Shown here one piece after another: positions 1 through 12,900 of a DNA stretch of 64,000 nt. Numbering within the stretch: the first letter of the stretch is position 1; every line of letters begins with the position of its first letter. The DNA comes from Pseudoscleropodium purum (lineage: Eukaryota; Streptophyta; Bryopsida; Hypnales; Brachytheciaceae): positions 9,674,501-9,738,500 of the forward strand of contig OZ017796.1 of assembly GCA_963969395.1 (NCBI GenBank), written 5' to 3'. A program made the translations under genes and the position numbers. The notes under the pieces are model-generated. The model was not told where the DNA came from. It saw only the letters and a program-made list of their open reading frames with translations, and did not search any database.

Positions 1-805
1 TAAAACTTTTTTCCAAGATAGGAAAAATAACTAGCTTTGTAAAAATATTATTTTTTCATTTCAATTAGTGTACAAGAGTAAAAATTATACCACAATAGGC
101 CTAAATAGGTAAGTTTAGGTAGCAAAAAAATCATAAAAATTTGAAATAACTTTTTTTCAATGATTTCTTATAGATTATATTTTTCACTATGGAGGAAGAT
201 TTTATTCATTCCATTTTAATAAGTAATGTGAAAGTTTTGAAACCTCTTATTTTGTAGGCAATATAGGAAAATTCTTGAAAATTAATAATGTATTGGATCT
301 ATTTCTTTTTCAATTTTTAATTTAAAAAAAGAAGAAGTTTCAATTGATGGTTCGTTTGCTTTCAAAAACAATTTCACTATTTGGATTGATGAATTTCAAT
401 TCCATCTTAGAATTGTCAACGATATCATTTTTCTCTTATCTTGCACCTGCCTCTACTTAAGAATGAAAATTACAAATTTTTTTTGAATTTTTTTTCTAAG
501 TTCTCAGCTCACATTTTTTATATAAAAACATTTAAATTCAAATTTTGTAGTACAATACAAAAACATTAAGTTAAAAAGATTCAAAATCTTGTAATTTTGT
601 TAAGCTAGGAACAAAAAAATTGTTTTTTTCATTTTGAACACTTATATCTTGTGATTGATATCGTAATGGTAAAAGTTTTTGAAATTTTTTCTAAACAATC
701 TCATTGTAGTCTAGTGCAAGATCCTACAATTGGATATGAAAAAAAATGTTTCAATTTTTGGTTGTTTGCATAGAGAATGGTAGTTTTGAATGTTCTTTTT
801 GATAC
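1..805 (-). repeat. Dispersed AT-rich repeat, left arm of a palindrome
   Basis: Read on the minus strand, this stretch follows the same order of motifs as the plus-strand copy at about 820-1700 and the copies near 28.7, 37.4 and 62.7 kb. Landmarks are a CACTCAAAACTGCC-like start, a core resembling CAAGATATAAGTGTTCAAA, a GGAATGAAT block and an ACAAAGCTA block near the window edge. It runs off the left end of the window, so its outer terminus is not visible. No coding potential is seen. Copies are diverged, so the family looks old. Confidence 0.7.
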
Positions 806-819
806 AAACATGACCTTGC

Positions 820-1700
820 AACTTTAGGGGTAAAAAAGCATGGGCACATTTTGGGCATGACTTCATCAAAAATTGCCACTTTTTAGGGTAGTGACGAAAA
901 AAATAATTTTTTCAAAGCTAAATTGTACAAACTTATAGTAGACTACTATGTTTGGGAATGAGAATTCTTTTTAGAAACTTTGATTGTGTAGAATTAAAAG
1001 ATTATAGCGTTTGAAGTTAGAAGATTTTTTTTTCCAAACTTACTTGAAAAGAACAATAGACTTTAATTCCTTCTAGAGAAAAAATTTTGCACTACACATG
1101 AGATTTTTTCATGATTGCATCCTACATCATGCTAGTAATATACCTACCAAATTTTAGTAGAAATAAACAAGAGATTGAAGGAAAAACTAAGTTGTTGATA
1201 GTTCAAAGATGAAATTGAAAAACACTAATCTCAAAGGTGAGATTGTTATAGCAAGTATACTAAATCTTGTAAAACTATTTTCTTTTGGAAATTTTGGAAA
1301 TTGAGTTAAAAAATAAATCTTGTATGTTATCTTTTCAAGAAGATGCTATAATTGCCACTAAAGAAGATGCTCCATAACTTTCACATCACTAATACAAATG
1401 GAATGAATCAAAGCTTTCCATGTAGATGAAAATATATTCTATGAGAAAAAATTTAACAAATTTATATAAAATTTTTGTGGATTTTTTTGCTACTTGACAA
1501 GTTCAAATTTTGCTTGATATGGCATAACTTTTGATCCTAGGCACCAATTGAAGTGAAAATGATATTCCCACAAAGCTAAATTTTTTTTCCCTATCTTCCA
1601 AACAAGTTAAAAAAATCATGCCAAAAATTGAGATAGAAGGAACTCGCTTGAATTTATCATGGTCTCTTGAAGGGACAATGGAACATTTGGTTAACTCCCT
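820..1700 (+). repeat. Dispersed AT-rich repeat, right arm of a palindrome
   Basis: This is a plus-strand copy of the same family, head-to-head with the minus-strand copy at 1-805. The conserved order is a core at about 980-1020, a GTGAGATTGTTATAGC block near 1230, the motif CATCACTAATACAAATGG near 1385, and ATATTCCCACAAAGCTAA near 1560. The end near 1690 carries TTAACTCCC. The short ORF on the minus strand here has no recognisable domain and is treated as chance. Confidence 0.7.
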
Positions 1701-2404
1701 CAAGGATGAAGAGAACACAATGTATCTTCTTCAAATTTCCAATGACAAATTCTTGACATGATGAAATAAATCTCAATATTTTGTAAACTAGGGACTTGTA
1801 GAGTAATAAGGTGACATACTTATAAGGTAAAATATAAGGTTCTTCTAATGTGATTAAAAATTAAAAAATAATTATAATTATTCTAAATTTTTTGAAGATG
1901 TTCCAAATGATATTCTAATAATATCAATTTTTAAATTTCAAAAATTGATTCATATATAAATTTTTTGTAGGATCCAATTTGGTTAGTTTTGGCTTTCTAC
2001 TCTTATTGTTTGAAAATGTGTACAAACTTAAGAGAGTTTTATATTTTTCATTTAAAAAAATTAAAAAATACTATATATTTTTTAGATTCCTATAAAAAAA
2101 AATTGTGTGGAGGGTTTATATAATTTTTCTTCCTTAAAAGTTGCATTTTTTGCTTACAAAGTTGATTATTCAAAATTGTTATAATCTAAAAATCCAATAG
2201 TCAATATTTTCCATGAATTAATACCATGCATACTAGACAAAGTAGTCTTTAATTTTGTATGGTTAAAATAAAAAAATTCAAGCACATCCATGTGCAAAAA
2301 AAATATCAAAGTAGGACAATTTATTAAAAACCTCCATTGTCAAAAAGTTGTTGGGCCTTGAGGGGTTAAACTTTACCCTCCCCATATCCAAATTTTAAGT
2401 GACT
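1701..2404. other. AT-rich spacer, nothing recognised
   Basis: Very AT-rich sequence with A and T runs. I see no open frame of note, no splice-bounded exon and no RNA gene. The phrase GGGGTTAAA near 2370 resembles repeat-family termini found elsewhere in the window. Confidence 0.5.
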
Positions 2405-2640
2405 CTCTTTCTTTGTTTTGTTTGTTTATTACGTTGAGATCTCCTAGACTGTGCATCTCCCTACTGCATTCTCATTGCTATTAGAAAACTCTCTATGAAG
2501 AAAGGGTCTTCGGACTTTGTTTTGTGGCATTTGGACATATACTATGAAAGTCATTGAATTTCAAAGTTATTATGAATAAAAAAATGACTTTTTCTTTTCT
2601 TCTACCCTTAATAACGGCACAAGACACTTCTCCCTATACC
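2405..2640 (+). repeat. Long-TIR transposon arm (solo copy 1)
   Basis: The block begins with a TTTGTTTG-type end and continues through GAGATCTCC, GTGCATCTCC, a TTTGTTTTGTGGC segment and TGAAAGTCATTGAATTTC. It ends in a purine/pyrimidine-rich part followed by a GGCACAAGACAC-like motif. The same order is found at 2655-2890, 21.75 kb and 36.06 kb (plus strand), and inverted at 22.0 and 36.8 kb. At those last two loci the arms are paired head-on, which shows this block is a terminal arm of an element. Here it has no inverted partner nearby. Confidence 0.6.
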
Positions 2641-2654
2641 TAAAATATCTTCAA

Positions 2655-2890
2655 AGAGGCTATTTATTTTGTTTGTTACGGTGAGATCTCCATAACTGTG
2701 CATTCTCCAATTGCATTTTTGGTTTTGTCAAAAAGCCCTTTGCAAGGAGAGTGCATGAACTTTGTTTCATGGAATTTGGACATACGGTATGAAAAAATAC
2801 TGAATTTTGAAGCTTTAAAAAAGTTACTTTTCCTTTTTCCTTTTTTCCTTTGATTGTGGCAACGGCGTAGGGCACAGTACTGTAGTATCC
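2655..2890 (+). repeat. Long-TIR transposon arm (solo copy 2, tandem to copy 1)
   Basis: This is a second, direct copy of the same arm immediately downstream of copy 1. It matches at TTTGTTTGTTACGGTGAGAT, TGCATTCTCC, GTTTCATGGAATTTGGAC and the inner motif GGCACAGTACTGTAG. The two direct arms could be remnants of two elements or of unequal exchange. Two overlapping minus-strand ORFs here read through the repeat and are not considered genes. Confidence 0.6.
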
Positions 2891-3388
2891 ATGAAACTAA
2901 GTTATGAAAAATATCTTCTTTAAAAGAAAGATCCCCGGAGGTGAACCTCATCGCAAGTTATGTGGAAAGCATGTCAACCCTTTTCTCTGGAATTGAGCCT
3001 GGTTTGAATTCTTTTAAGCTTAGCTTTCAGGTCCGTATCGTTCGTTATCCTAGGTGCTCTTCCCCATGCACTCCTCCCCTCCTCGTTCACAAGCTCCAAT
3101 AATATTGGTCCCCTCCAGGAACCTCACTCAGTCGTGATCTAACGTGGGAGGCAACGTAGGACAAAACTCCTTCAATTCCTTTGAACTCTTCTTCAGAGCC
3201 CAACTGAAGGCCAGAGTTTGGGAGCGACTGAGTCCCGTGGGGACACGTTTTTCCTCAGACTTGCTCCGTCCGTCCTCCCTCGACAACTGAAACTGTTTCA
3301 AAGTTTGAGCCCTCGATTGAATGGAATGACGGATCTCCATCAAACCAAGGCTGATGAATGAATGTCCTCCCACTCTTGCTTATTACTG

Positions 3389-3425
3389 TACCTTTACCTT
3401 TACCTTACCTTACCTTACCTTACCT
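3389..3425. repeat. (TTACC)n microsatellite
   Basis: Consecutive CTTTACC and CTTACC units. It is the first of several simple repeats in the HD-ZIP III upstream region. Confidence 0.85.
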
Positions 3426-3751
3426 GATCAATCTGAACAGTCTCCTCCTCCACTTCAAAAGGGGCTCAAATCCCTCCCATAAAGTGAGATGAGAGCCCAG
3501 GAGCATCACAATATTCCCGGGGACTTGAAAAGAAAGCTAGAAACCCTCCCATTCTCCAAATCCAATCCCTGCTGCTTTGCTCGATCCGCTGGCGTGTAAA
3601 AGAACCCACATGGGGATAAAAGTAAGTGTCCCGTCTTTTGTTTAGTGTTCTTTGCAACTTTTTCTTCAGGCTTTTTTCCCTCCTTTCAGTGCCTGTGGTA
3701 AGGTAAAATCTGAGGGAGGAATCTGTGGGCGGTGGTCTTTCATCTCACGGC

Positions 3752-3803
3752 GCTCGGCTCGGCTCGCTGGGCTCGCTGGGCTGGCTGGGCTGGCTGGCTG
3801 CTG
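3752..3803. repeat. GGCT/GGCTGG simple repeat
   Basis: Alternating GGCTC and GGCTG units, GC-rich, in the upstream region of the HD-ZIP III gene. Confidence 0.8.
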
Positions 3804-4494
3804 AGCCCTGACTGGGCCGGTGGGCAAGGGTGCAGGCAGAGCTCCGTCGTCACCTCCTGCACCTGCACTCGTACCAATGCAGGCGGGTGAGAGTGCTTTT
3901 ATTGCTCCTGGTTCCTCCAGAGCTTGTACTTTCTCTTGTTTTTATTTTAATCATCTTAGTTTCGCAATTTGTTTTTGTTTTTGCTTTTGTTTTTCCCCAC
4001 AGATTAAACGGTTTGTACATTCGCCTGGCACTTCGTCTGGCAACAAGTCCGTCCGTAAGTCCATCCGTCCTTGCTTGGCCCATGCCAGAGAACCAGTCCT
4101 GCAATCCAAGAGCTGATAATCTCACTCCCCGTCGCAAGCTTTCACACCCAAGTACCAACCTACCTACCAACCAACCAACCAGGAACACTACAGTAGCCTG
4201 CTCATGATCAACACCTACCTCACCTCCTCCGTCCTCAGTTCCTTACAGTACCGACCCCTCTACTCCTGTAGCCTGCCTGCCTGCCCCCCACTCCGCCTTC
4301 ACCAATAACTTAATCCCCGTTCTGCCAGTGAAATGGAAGCCATAACGGCAACCTCCTGCACCAGCCGTGATTGGGAGCGAGCAATCAAGGGGTCATAAGC
4401 GGAGATTTTAATACTAATTATAATACACCCCAAGTCTTCAATTAGCCTAATCATCACCCCCATCATTGCCAGACGGAGGAGCTTGCTAGAGGTC

Positions 4495-4506
4495 GGGGGG
4501 GGGGGG
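4495..4506. repeat. G12 homopolymer
   Basis: Uninterrupted run of 12 G in the upstream region. Runs like this are also frequent assembly trouble spots. Confidence 0.85.
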
Positions 4507-5208
4507 AGAGTCTCCAGGCTTTTGGTAGGGTAGAGCGCCGCCACCATCACTGCCCTTCAGGGAGTTCAGGCTTTTGGCCCTCAATGGCTCAGTCCCCTCC
4601 AAAGGCTCTCCGCAAAGGCGCCTGCAATTCTCCTGTACTGTACTGTAGTCCTATCCCTTCCCCTCCCTGCCTGTTCCCCCCTTCAAGCTCCCTCACGTAC
4701 TTATTATACTCCTCTTCTCGTATATACGTCATCTACGTCGTCGTCGACACCAGTTTCTTGCTTCACCAGTAGCAGCCCAGCCCAGCCCAGCCAGTCAAGT
4801 GTTTCGTATCATAGTGAATAGTGATGAACTGAAAATCATCCCGTCCCGGTCCGTTTCTGGCTGGAAATCCAACTTTCTGGCACTAAAAAACCCACCCGGA
4901 CGTAAGTTGAAATACTCAGCTTACCCTCCCTCTCTCTCACTCCTTACCTCTCATCATCACTATGATTGCTGTTTTTGTAGTTATGAAATTCATGGTTTAG
5001 CGTCTATGCCTTTCGGAGGTCGGTTTCTCATTTGAGTGGAGGGGTTGACTTTGGCGGTGGAGACGGAGCAGCCAAGCCTCCATCTTTGGTGGCAGCAGGA
5101 GATCAAGGTCTCCGTGTTTGTGGTGATGAGGTTTTGAGTGTGTCTGAGCTTTGGTTTTGGCTGTTGTTACTTCTTCTTCTCCTGCTTCCTTCTTCCTCCC
5201 CTTCAGAT

Positions 5209-5269
5209 GGGGATGGGATGAGATGAGATGAGATGGGATGGGATTTGATTTGATGTGAGATGTGATGGA
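5209..5269. repeat. GAGAT/GGGAT purine-rich repeat
   Basis: Repeats of GGGATG, GAGATG and related units. Other short repeats in the same leader include AGCAGCAGC near 5776 and GTGAGTGAGT near 5577. Confidence 0.75.
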
Positions 5270-6927
5270 AGAGGTTGAGGAGTAATAAGTTTGGGGGTGA
5301 GGTTAACATGTCAACATGGTGGGAGGGGTAAGAAGCACGCTGCAAGCTGGCATCAGTTAGTAGTGTGGGTTGGGCAGTACAGCACTACCTTCCCTTACAG
5401 CAGCTGCTGCTGTTGCAGCTCGCTCTGCTTTTGGTCGCTTCCATCGTGACTGGCGATGGCGATATCTGTCTGTGAGGGTTGCAGTTTTTAAAGCGTTTTT
5501 GGCAACAGGTGGAGTGAGAGTGTGTGCGATAGACGACATAACTGTGGAAAGGGAAGCTCAGTAAGGGATCCGCGAAGTGAGTGAGTGAGTAGTGAGTGGC
5601 GGTAGAATTACTGTGCGTATTTCGGCCATCATGAGAGGCAAATGGAAATCTATGTCCCAAGGGCTTGTGGATATGGTATTCGAGAGTCTTGTTTGAGTAT
5701 TCTGTGGTAATAGTGGCCATGGTGGGTCCAGTGAAGCTGAAGCTGAAGACCAGGACTACAGTTACAACGAAGCAGCAGCAGCAGCAAATGTGAAACCACC
5801 GTTGTTGTTGCGTCCCAACGGCGTCACCCGTGCATTTCCAGTTTTCGTTCCCACCACTTCCTCAGTGCCAGCTTGGTAGAACCGCAAGCTGGTCGTTGTT
5901 GCTGAAGCCTCTGTTTGAGCCTCTTTCTTGGTTAGGGGTTTGAAGATTCTAGTTCGTTTGAAAAAACAAATATAGCTTCATTTCTGGAGTGTCACGATTC
6001 CATTCGGTTGTGTGAGTTCGGAAATTGGTACACACGTGGTGGGAGTGAGAGGGAGTACAAGATTGGTTACAAGGCTCTGAAGAGAAGGGGTCTCTTTGTG
6101 AGGCCTTGTAAGCGGAGAATGTGAGAGTTAGAAGCTGTGAATAGGAGTAATGGTGCTGTGGCTGGAGCTCTTGGAGTTTGCTGGAGGAATGGATAGGAGA
6201 TTCGAAGCCAATTGAGCTGGTGTGTTGCCGTTCTAGGATTGGATTGATCTCAACTCCTGCAGCATGTCACATGATAGGTAGGTGCGGATTGATATGGATT
6301 CCACTAAGTTGTAGAGTGTTAATATAGAGTTCTAAGGTGTAGTGCGACAGGGGAGGTCGTTTAGGTTTTTCTGCTGCGAATAGTCCACTTTGACCTGATC
6401 AGAGTAACGAAATACCTCGGAAGAAGAGCGGGACGCCTGGAAATCATGGGTGAGAATTTTCGTTATCTTCAAAATCCTGTTTTGGGCCACCATGTTGTGA
6501 TCCATGAGTGCCCTTGGATCCGAGCTTCACAATGGCAGGGTTATGTTGGGTAGACCCCTCAGATCTGATATTCTGAATATATCCTTTTAAATTATTTAGA
6601 TTTCTTTACTCTTCTTTTTCTTATTCTATTTTCCCCTTTTCGGAGGGTGGTTTCGGCTGTATGCTAGCCAGTCGTTTTTTTTTTTTGTTGCGGATACTTT
6701 TCTCGCCCATTGACGAGCTTTCCAAAGTTTTTTTTGGTTTGGCAACTTTTGAAGGCTTTTGGAACACTATTTTGAAGGACTGTTTTTTGGGGGCGGCTCA
6801 CGAGATTGGGATGGGTTGGGTGTTGCCTCAATTGTTAACCGAATTGAGCGGGGAGTGTTCTGAGGCTTGCCATGCTTCAGAAGTGTGTTTGTGATGGTGA
6901 CTGAGACGAAGGGCATTGAACTGAGCC

Positions 6928-9900
6928 ATGCTTGACTGTGTGTCCTTAGAATCTTGGAAGGAGCAAACCATGGATGCTTCTGGAAAATACGTCCGCTACA
7001 CCAATGAACAAGTGGAAGCTCTGGAGCGGGTGTACCATGAGTGCCCCAAGCCGAGCTCCATCCGTCGTCACCAGCTGATCAAGGAGAGTCCCATTTTGCA
7101 AAACATCGAGCCTAAGCAGATCAAAGTCTGGTTTCAGAATCGACGGTACACTTTCTCAACTTTTTTTTTATAGATTTTCATGTAACTGTTTCCACATTTC
7201 AATCCCTCAATCTTCTCACTTCTCTCTTGTACAATGTACACTTGATCTTCTTTCCTATGCCCTCTGAAATGATATTCTAGAAAATCGTGCACACTTGCCA
7301 CTATCTTCGACTGAAGGTCTGTAGCATACTTCTCACGCATTCAAACTATTTCATTGTGAAGTAGTTGAGGCAGTAAGATTAAAGAGGTTGGAATGCGTTC
7401 AGCGGGGCATGATTCTTGGAATCCTAGATTGAGTGGATACGAATGAGTTCATATTCAGAGATTGAGCGTGTTTTCCTTGTTGTTTTTCTGTTTCTGCCTT
7501 TCCAGATGCCGGGAGAAGCAACGCAAGGAAGCCACCAGGCTGGTCAGTGTGAATGCCAAGCTGACCGCTTTGAACAAGCTCCTGATGGAGGAAAACGAGC
7601 GTCTAGCGAAGCACACGTCGCAGCTCACACTTGAGAATCATGCTCTTCGGCAGCAGTTGCCGAGCCTGCCCGTATCTGATGGACGACAACGGGTTGCATC
7701 TCAGGTGAGGGAGTGACTTGATTAGCTTGAATTCCCTGTTGAGCTAGCTTTTGATTTCAAGTTATTAATGCTTGTGTGATTGAAACGTTATTGCAGAATG
7801 CTTTGAAGAAGGAAGGGGCTGTCAATGGTGGAGATGAGAGCTCAACCCAAGGCGGTATCTGTGTCAAATTACATGGGCAGGCTGGCGTGGCCTCCACAGA
7901 TACTAGCTGCGATTCGGCTATCACCGGTGGCTTGCCTCACCGTCTCACTCCGCAACATTCACCTCGCGATGGTAGTGCAGCTGGGTGAGCTGACAACTCA
8001 TTACTACGAGCCCTGTGTGTAGTGTCCAGGGTTATGAAATCTTATGCAGTGCCGGAATTTTGTGTCGAGAGATTTAGCAGGTGTTTGTTTAGTAGAGCTT
8101 GAGCATCTGGGAGTGACTGGTGTTGCAAGTTTCTGACTTACTTTCGTGTGAATCCTTCTGCAGGTTATTAGCCATTGCTGAGGAGACTCTAACCGAGTTT
8201 CTGGCTAAGGCCACAGGAACGGCGGTAGATTGGATTCAGTTGCCTGGTATGAAGGTATGTGATTACGATCGATCTGAAAGTGATGAAAATCCCCTAATCT
8301 CTTCATTCACAGGTCTTACTCAGCCGATGAAACCATTTTCAAGTCTGTAGAGCGTTCTCAGATCTTGATGAACGAAGGTGAAGTTGAGATTCATTAAGGT
8401 TTAGGATACTCTTTCCATCACTTTAAGCATTTTAACCAATATGTAGGTGTGCTTTCATGGTAGAATACTCAATAGAGGTCACTGGAGAGCTCACTCTGGG
8501 TACAAGAGCCAAACTCTCTTGAGATCAAATTTTGATCACTGTTTATGAATTTCTCATTCCAAGTGGGAGGTTGTAGACCAGTATCCAAGGGACAGTGGAC
8601 AACCCCGTTTCTATTGAAAATGAGTTGCGACAGACATTTAGGCGTATCATGCTTCCACCATTTGCTAATGGGTGTATGAATGAATGAGCTGTTGTTGGTG
8701 TAACAGGGGTCAGTCAATAGGAGATGGAACCAGGCTCCCAACAGTTTTAGTATCCTCTAACTTGTAGTTATCTAATGATCAGAGTTTATGTGTCTGCAGC
8801 CTGGTCCGGATGCTATTGGCATCATTGCTATATCCCACGGTTGCGTCGGTATAGCAGCTCGAGCTTGCGGCCTCGTGGCCCTCGATGCTAGCAAAGTTAC
8901 TGAAGTGCTCAAAGATCGTCCAGCTTGGCTCCAAGACTGTCGACGGATGGACATTCTGGGGGCTCTTCCCACAGGAAATGGGGGCACCATTGAGATGTTG
9001 TACACTCAGGTACCCTGCTTCACTTTGCTCTTTCTTCAGTGTCACAATCACTGGAAAGTACTACTTTAAAGATCACGCTCTTACTTCCTGATTGTACCTA
9101 TCTGATCAAATTTGATGGTTCCCCTCTCAGATGTACGCCCCGACGACATTGGCTCCTGCACGGGACTTCTGTACTTTAAGATACACTACGATTTTGGAGG
9201 ATGGAAATCTGGTGGTAGGCTCCAGTCGCTGACCTTTCTGTTTCCAGAGCTTTCTGTCATTCTAAACTGTTCTGGGGTTTCGAGTTTCCATTTTGTGACA
9301 AAGCCCTTGAATATTCTGTGCAGATATGTGAGCGGTCGTTAGCAGGTCATGGACCCACTGTGCCACCTGTTCAAGCTTTTGTGAGAGGGGAGATGTTCTC
9401 CAGTGGTTACTTGATTCGACCATGTGAAGGAGGGGGTTGCATCATTCATGTCGTGGATCATTATGACAATGAGGTAGGCTAAACTTCACCACTGGACTTT
9501 GATTAGCGTTCAGTTATTCATGGTACCTGTGATACGTAAATTTATTCGATTGTTTGGGTAGACCTTTCGGTACTGAACAAGTTTGCTGTGGGGATACATT
9601 TGCAGCCTTGGAGTGTGCCGGAGGTGCTTCGCCCTTTATATGAATCGCCTGCTGTTCTCGCTCAGAAGTCCACGATTGCGGTATGGCAAAACTGTCTCAT
9701 TGCGTTTCATATTCGGAATTTTTTTCTAAGTTAGTAGTGCTACATGTTCGACTACTCTGTTTATTCTATTTATTGTATGATATACTATATCCTTGATTTA
9801 ATGCTAATTCAAACACCCTGTTCTAGTGTATCTCTGAATGGATAAGATTGAAAAGCCATTTAGCAGAAGTTGAAGTACTGTACTGGACATGTAGACTGGC

Positions 9901-12900
9901 CACTTATTTATAGACTAACTATTCACTGTTTTCAACGGTCGATGGTAGTCCCAAGGTTACACCAAGGACACAATGTAACCGATGAGTACATTTACTGTGC
10001 GGCACGGTATTTGGTGGCATATTATTTCATGGGCGATACAATGTCGAATGAACGGTGGAGAGTCTTCATTTTCACTGAAGTGATGGAATTTCTGACTCTT
10101 TACTGCAGGCATTACGGCATTTGAAACGGCTAGCAGCAGAAGAAAGTGGTGAGGGAGTTCCTCGGAATGGACAACATCCTGCAGTGCTTCGCACATTAGG
10201 CCAACGCCTCGCCAAGTAGGTTCCGCAGGACTCATGTTTCTGCCTTTTCCTTCTCGCTGCTGAGAGCCTCGAGGGACTGCATTGGCAACCAAAACTCAGG
10301 AATGGTGGTTCTTTTGAACGCAGGGGCTTCAAAAATGCAGTTAATGGATTTGGTGACGATGGCTGGGTCTCGACGGTGAGCGATGGCTTGGACGATGTCA
10401 GTGTGATGCTCAACGCAACTCCCAAATCTATGGAGGGGCAGATCGCATCTGACAAGCTACTCTACTCTTTGGGTGGAGGCATACTTTGTGCAAAGGCCTC
10501 CATGCTATTACAAGTATATCCCTGTTTTAAATCACCCAACTTTATCAGCTTAGAATATGACGCAGTGAATATGAGAATTCTTTCCGAGCAACACTGAGTT
10601 ATTATGTCTTCTTTCTATGTTAATGTACATGATGTTTTGATAAAGATATCAGCAATTAAGGTGACTGGACAGTTCAGTTGGCAGCGAATATTGAGGGATG
10701 ACGTTGTGAATGATGAGACTAATGTTGCTAACTAGTTTGATTTTCCTCTTGCAGAATGTTCCACCTTCGCTTCTGATCAGATTCTTAAGAGAGCATCGAT
10801 CAGAATGGGCTGACTACGACATGGACGCTAACGTGGCCACATCTTTCAGAAGCAATGGCAACGGCTATGCCCCTCGAGGTGGAGGGGTGTCTCACGTCCA
10901 GCTACCCTTACCTTTGGCTCATTCGGGTGAACAGGGAGAGGTACTGAGTTCAGAACCGGGTGATAATTAATTCAAATCACTGATTTAGAAAATGAGCAGT
11001 TGTGGCTTTCAATTCATCAAATTTACGGGCCTGTGATTGTTTTCTGAGAAGTTTTCGATGGCGTTCAGATTCTCGAGGTGGTGAAGCTGGAAGGTCACAG
11101 CTCAGTGCAACACATGGTTCTTTCCAGAGACACGTTCCTGCTTCAGCTGTGCAGCGGAGTGGACGAGAGTGCAGTTGGGGCGAGTGCCCAATTGGTGTTT
11201 GCTCCTGTGGACGTTGCTCTGGCGGACGACATCCCTCTTCTTCCATCAGGCTTCTGTGTCAGCCCTATCGACACGAGCATTGTGGTACGCTTTTGCTCCT
11301 TTACAAGATGACCTTCTTAAGACTGTCTGGGATCCAGAACAATGACAACATAGTTTGAATGGGTGACAGCTCTCCTTCAATCAATTATAGTGATGAGCGT
11401 GCAGGATGTTTCAGAATGTCCTATTAGAGAAGGTTATGTTAAAGAGATCTGGTGTAAGGTGAGGTGTGCTAAAACTGTTGCTACTCTGAAATGTCCTTTA
11501 ACAAAAAGGTTCATGTTGGAATTTCATGTATCCGCAGTGAACATTTCAGGGTGGGGACGACTTTAAAGCACCCTCCAATTCCAATCTTCAAAAATTCATA
11601 ATTATTTCAATAGTATTCCAAGAAATCTGAAAAGAAAGTGGATTAGTTGCCACTTCTTCTCGTCTTTCAATAACAATTGACTGTAACATGTTTTGAGGTG
11701 TGCAACTGATTAGACAGACGATTTATGAACGCCTACTTCAGTTGAGTTTCTTTTCGGTTAGGGAAGTGTACTCAGCTTCATGCAATGGCGTCTGCTTGTG
11801 CAGGATGGGTTCGACCTGGACCGCACCCTGGATCTCGCTTCTACTCTCGAAGGGGGCAACGACTTACGCTTGAATGGAGACACGAAGGCGAACAGCAATT
11901 CCGGCCAGATGCGGTCTGTTCTCACCATCGCCTTTCAGTTCTCATACGAGGTTCACACGCGAGACACTTGTGCAGCTATGGCTCGACAATACGTGCGCAC
12001 GGTGGTGGCCTCAGTGCAGCGGGTGGCTATGGCGTTGGCCCCTTCCCGAGGAGCTCCCCCGCCTCGCCAAGTGCCAAGTAACCCAGACGCTCTGTCGTTA
12101 GTACGCCATGTTCTCAGCAGCTACAGGTACGAAGTTTTTATGCACATAACACTCCCCTAGACCTCACATTTCTAACCTTTTTCAATTATCCAGAGTTCTT
12201 GTTTGCAATGTTCCGCCTCACCTTTGGAATATTACATGTTTGCTTGGAGCCTCTAGGTCCTTGAAAAGACATATTGCAAAGCTTTCTACACTTGGTATAT
12301 GTCCTCCAGGTCTTTACAATTGGTTGATTTTTTTTAATGTATTTTGTGCAGGTTGAACTTGGGGGTGGATCTCATGAGGTCAGACAATGGAGGTGACGAA
12401 ACTCTGTTCAAGGCGTTTTGGCATCACTCAGATGCTATCGTGTGCTGTGCATGGAAGGTGATTACCGAACTTCAAAATGTCAGCAGTGTCGGATTGCTAC
12501 CATTACTAGACTTTCTGCAATGAGATCACCATCCCGGATTCTTCTTAGTTCCGTTGATGAGAATTGTGTTTTGATTGCTTTTGGTTCAGGGATTGCCGGA
12601 GTTTGTGTTCGCCAACCGGTCAGGCTTGGAAATGTTTGAAACCACGTCGAATTCCTTGCCAGACCTGGACTGGGAGAAGACTCTCAACGAGAATGATTGC
12701 AAGTTGTCCTATGCCACGTTCACGCAAGTTTTGCAGCAGGTGGGCCTTCATTCTGATTGCAGAGGTTGCTGGCACCAAGCTTCTTGACTATTGATATTGC
12801 AATGTCTTCATCTTTAACCCCAAAATTCTGCAAAAAAAACCAAAAAATTCCACTGTTGGAAGTTAATGACTTCCAAAACATAGTTCTATCATTCACGAGT

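Larger units (their letters stand above)
2900..6927 (+). promoter_or_regulatory. Promoter and long 5' leader region of the HD-ZIP III gene
   Basis: Base composition changes sharply at about 2.9 kb, from AT-rich repeat to a GC-richer, microsatellite-rich region that continues up to the HD-ZIP III start codon. A strong donor-like site follows ATGG at about 6450 (GTGAGA). A possible acceptor CTTCAG lies at 6875-6880, so an intron in the 5' UTR is plausible. Several ATGs upstream of 6928 (for example near 6262 and 6447) could form short upstream ORFs. The open frames in this region overlap one another on both strands, are low complexity, and show no domain. The transcription start cannot be placed by eye. 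Confidence 0.45.

Noticed and set aside
1503..1718. 71-codon minus-strand frame
   Set aside because: Lies within the dispersed repeat and is not conserved in the other copies.
3820..4207. Overlapping frames of 98-125 codons on both strands
   Set aside because: All fall in the GC-rich upstream region of the HD-ZIP III gene, conflict with one another, and contain repeat-encoded runs such as FCFCFCF.
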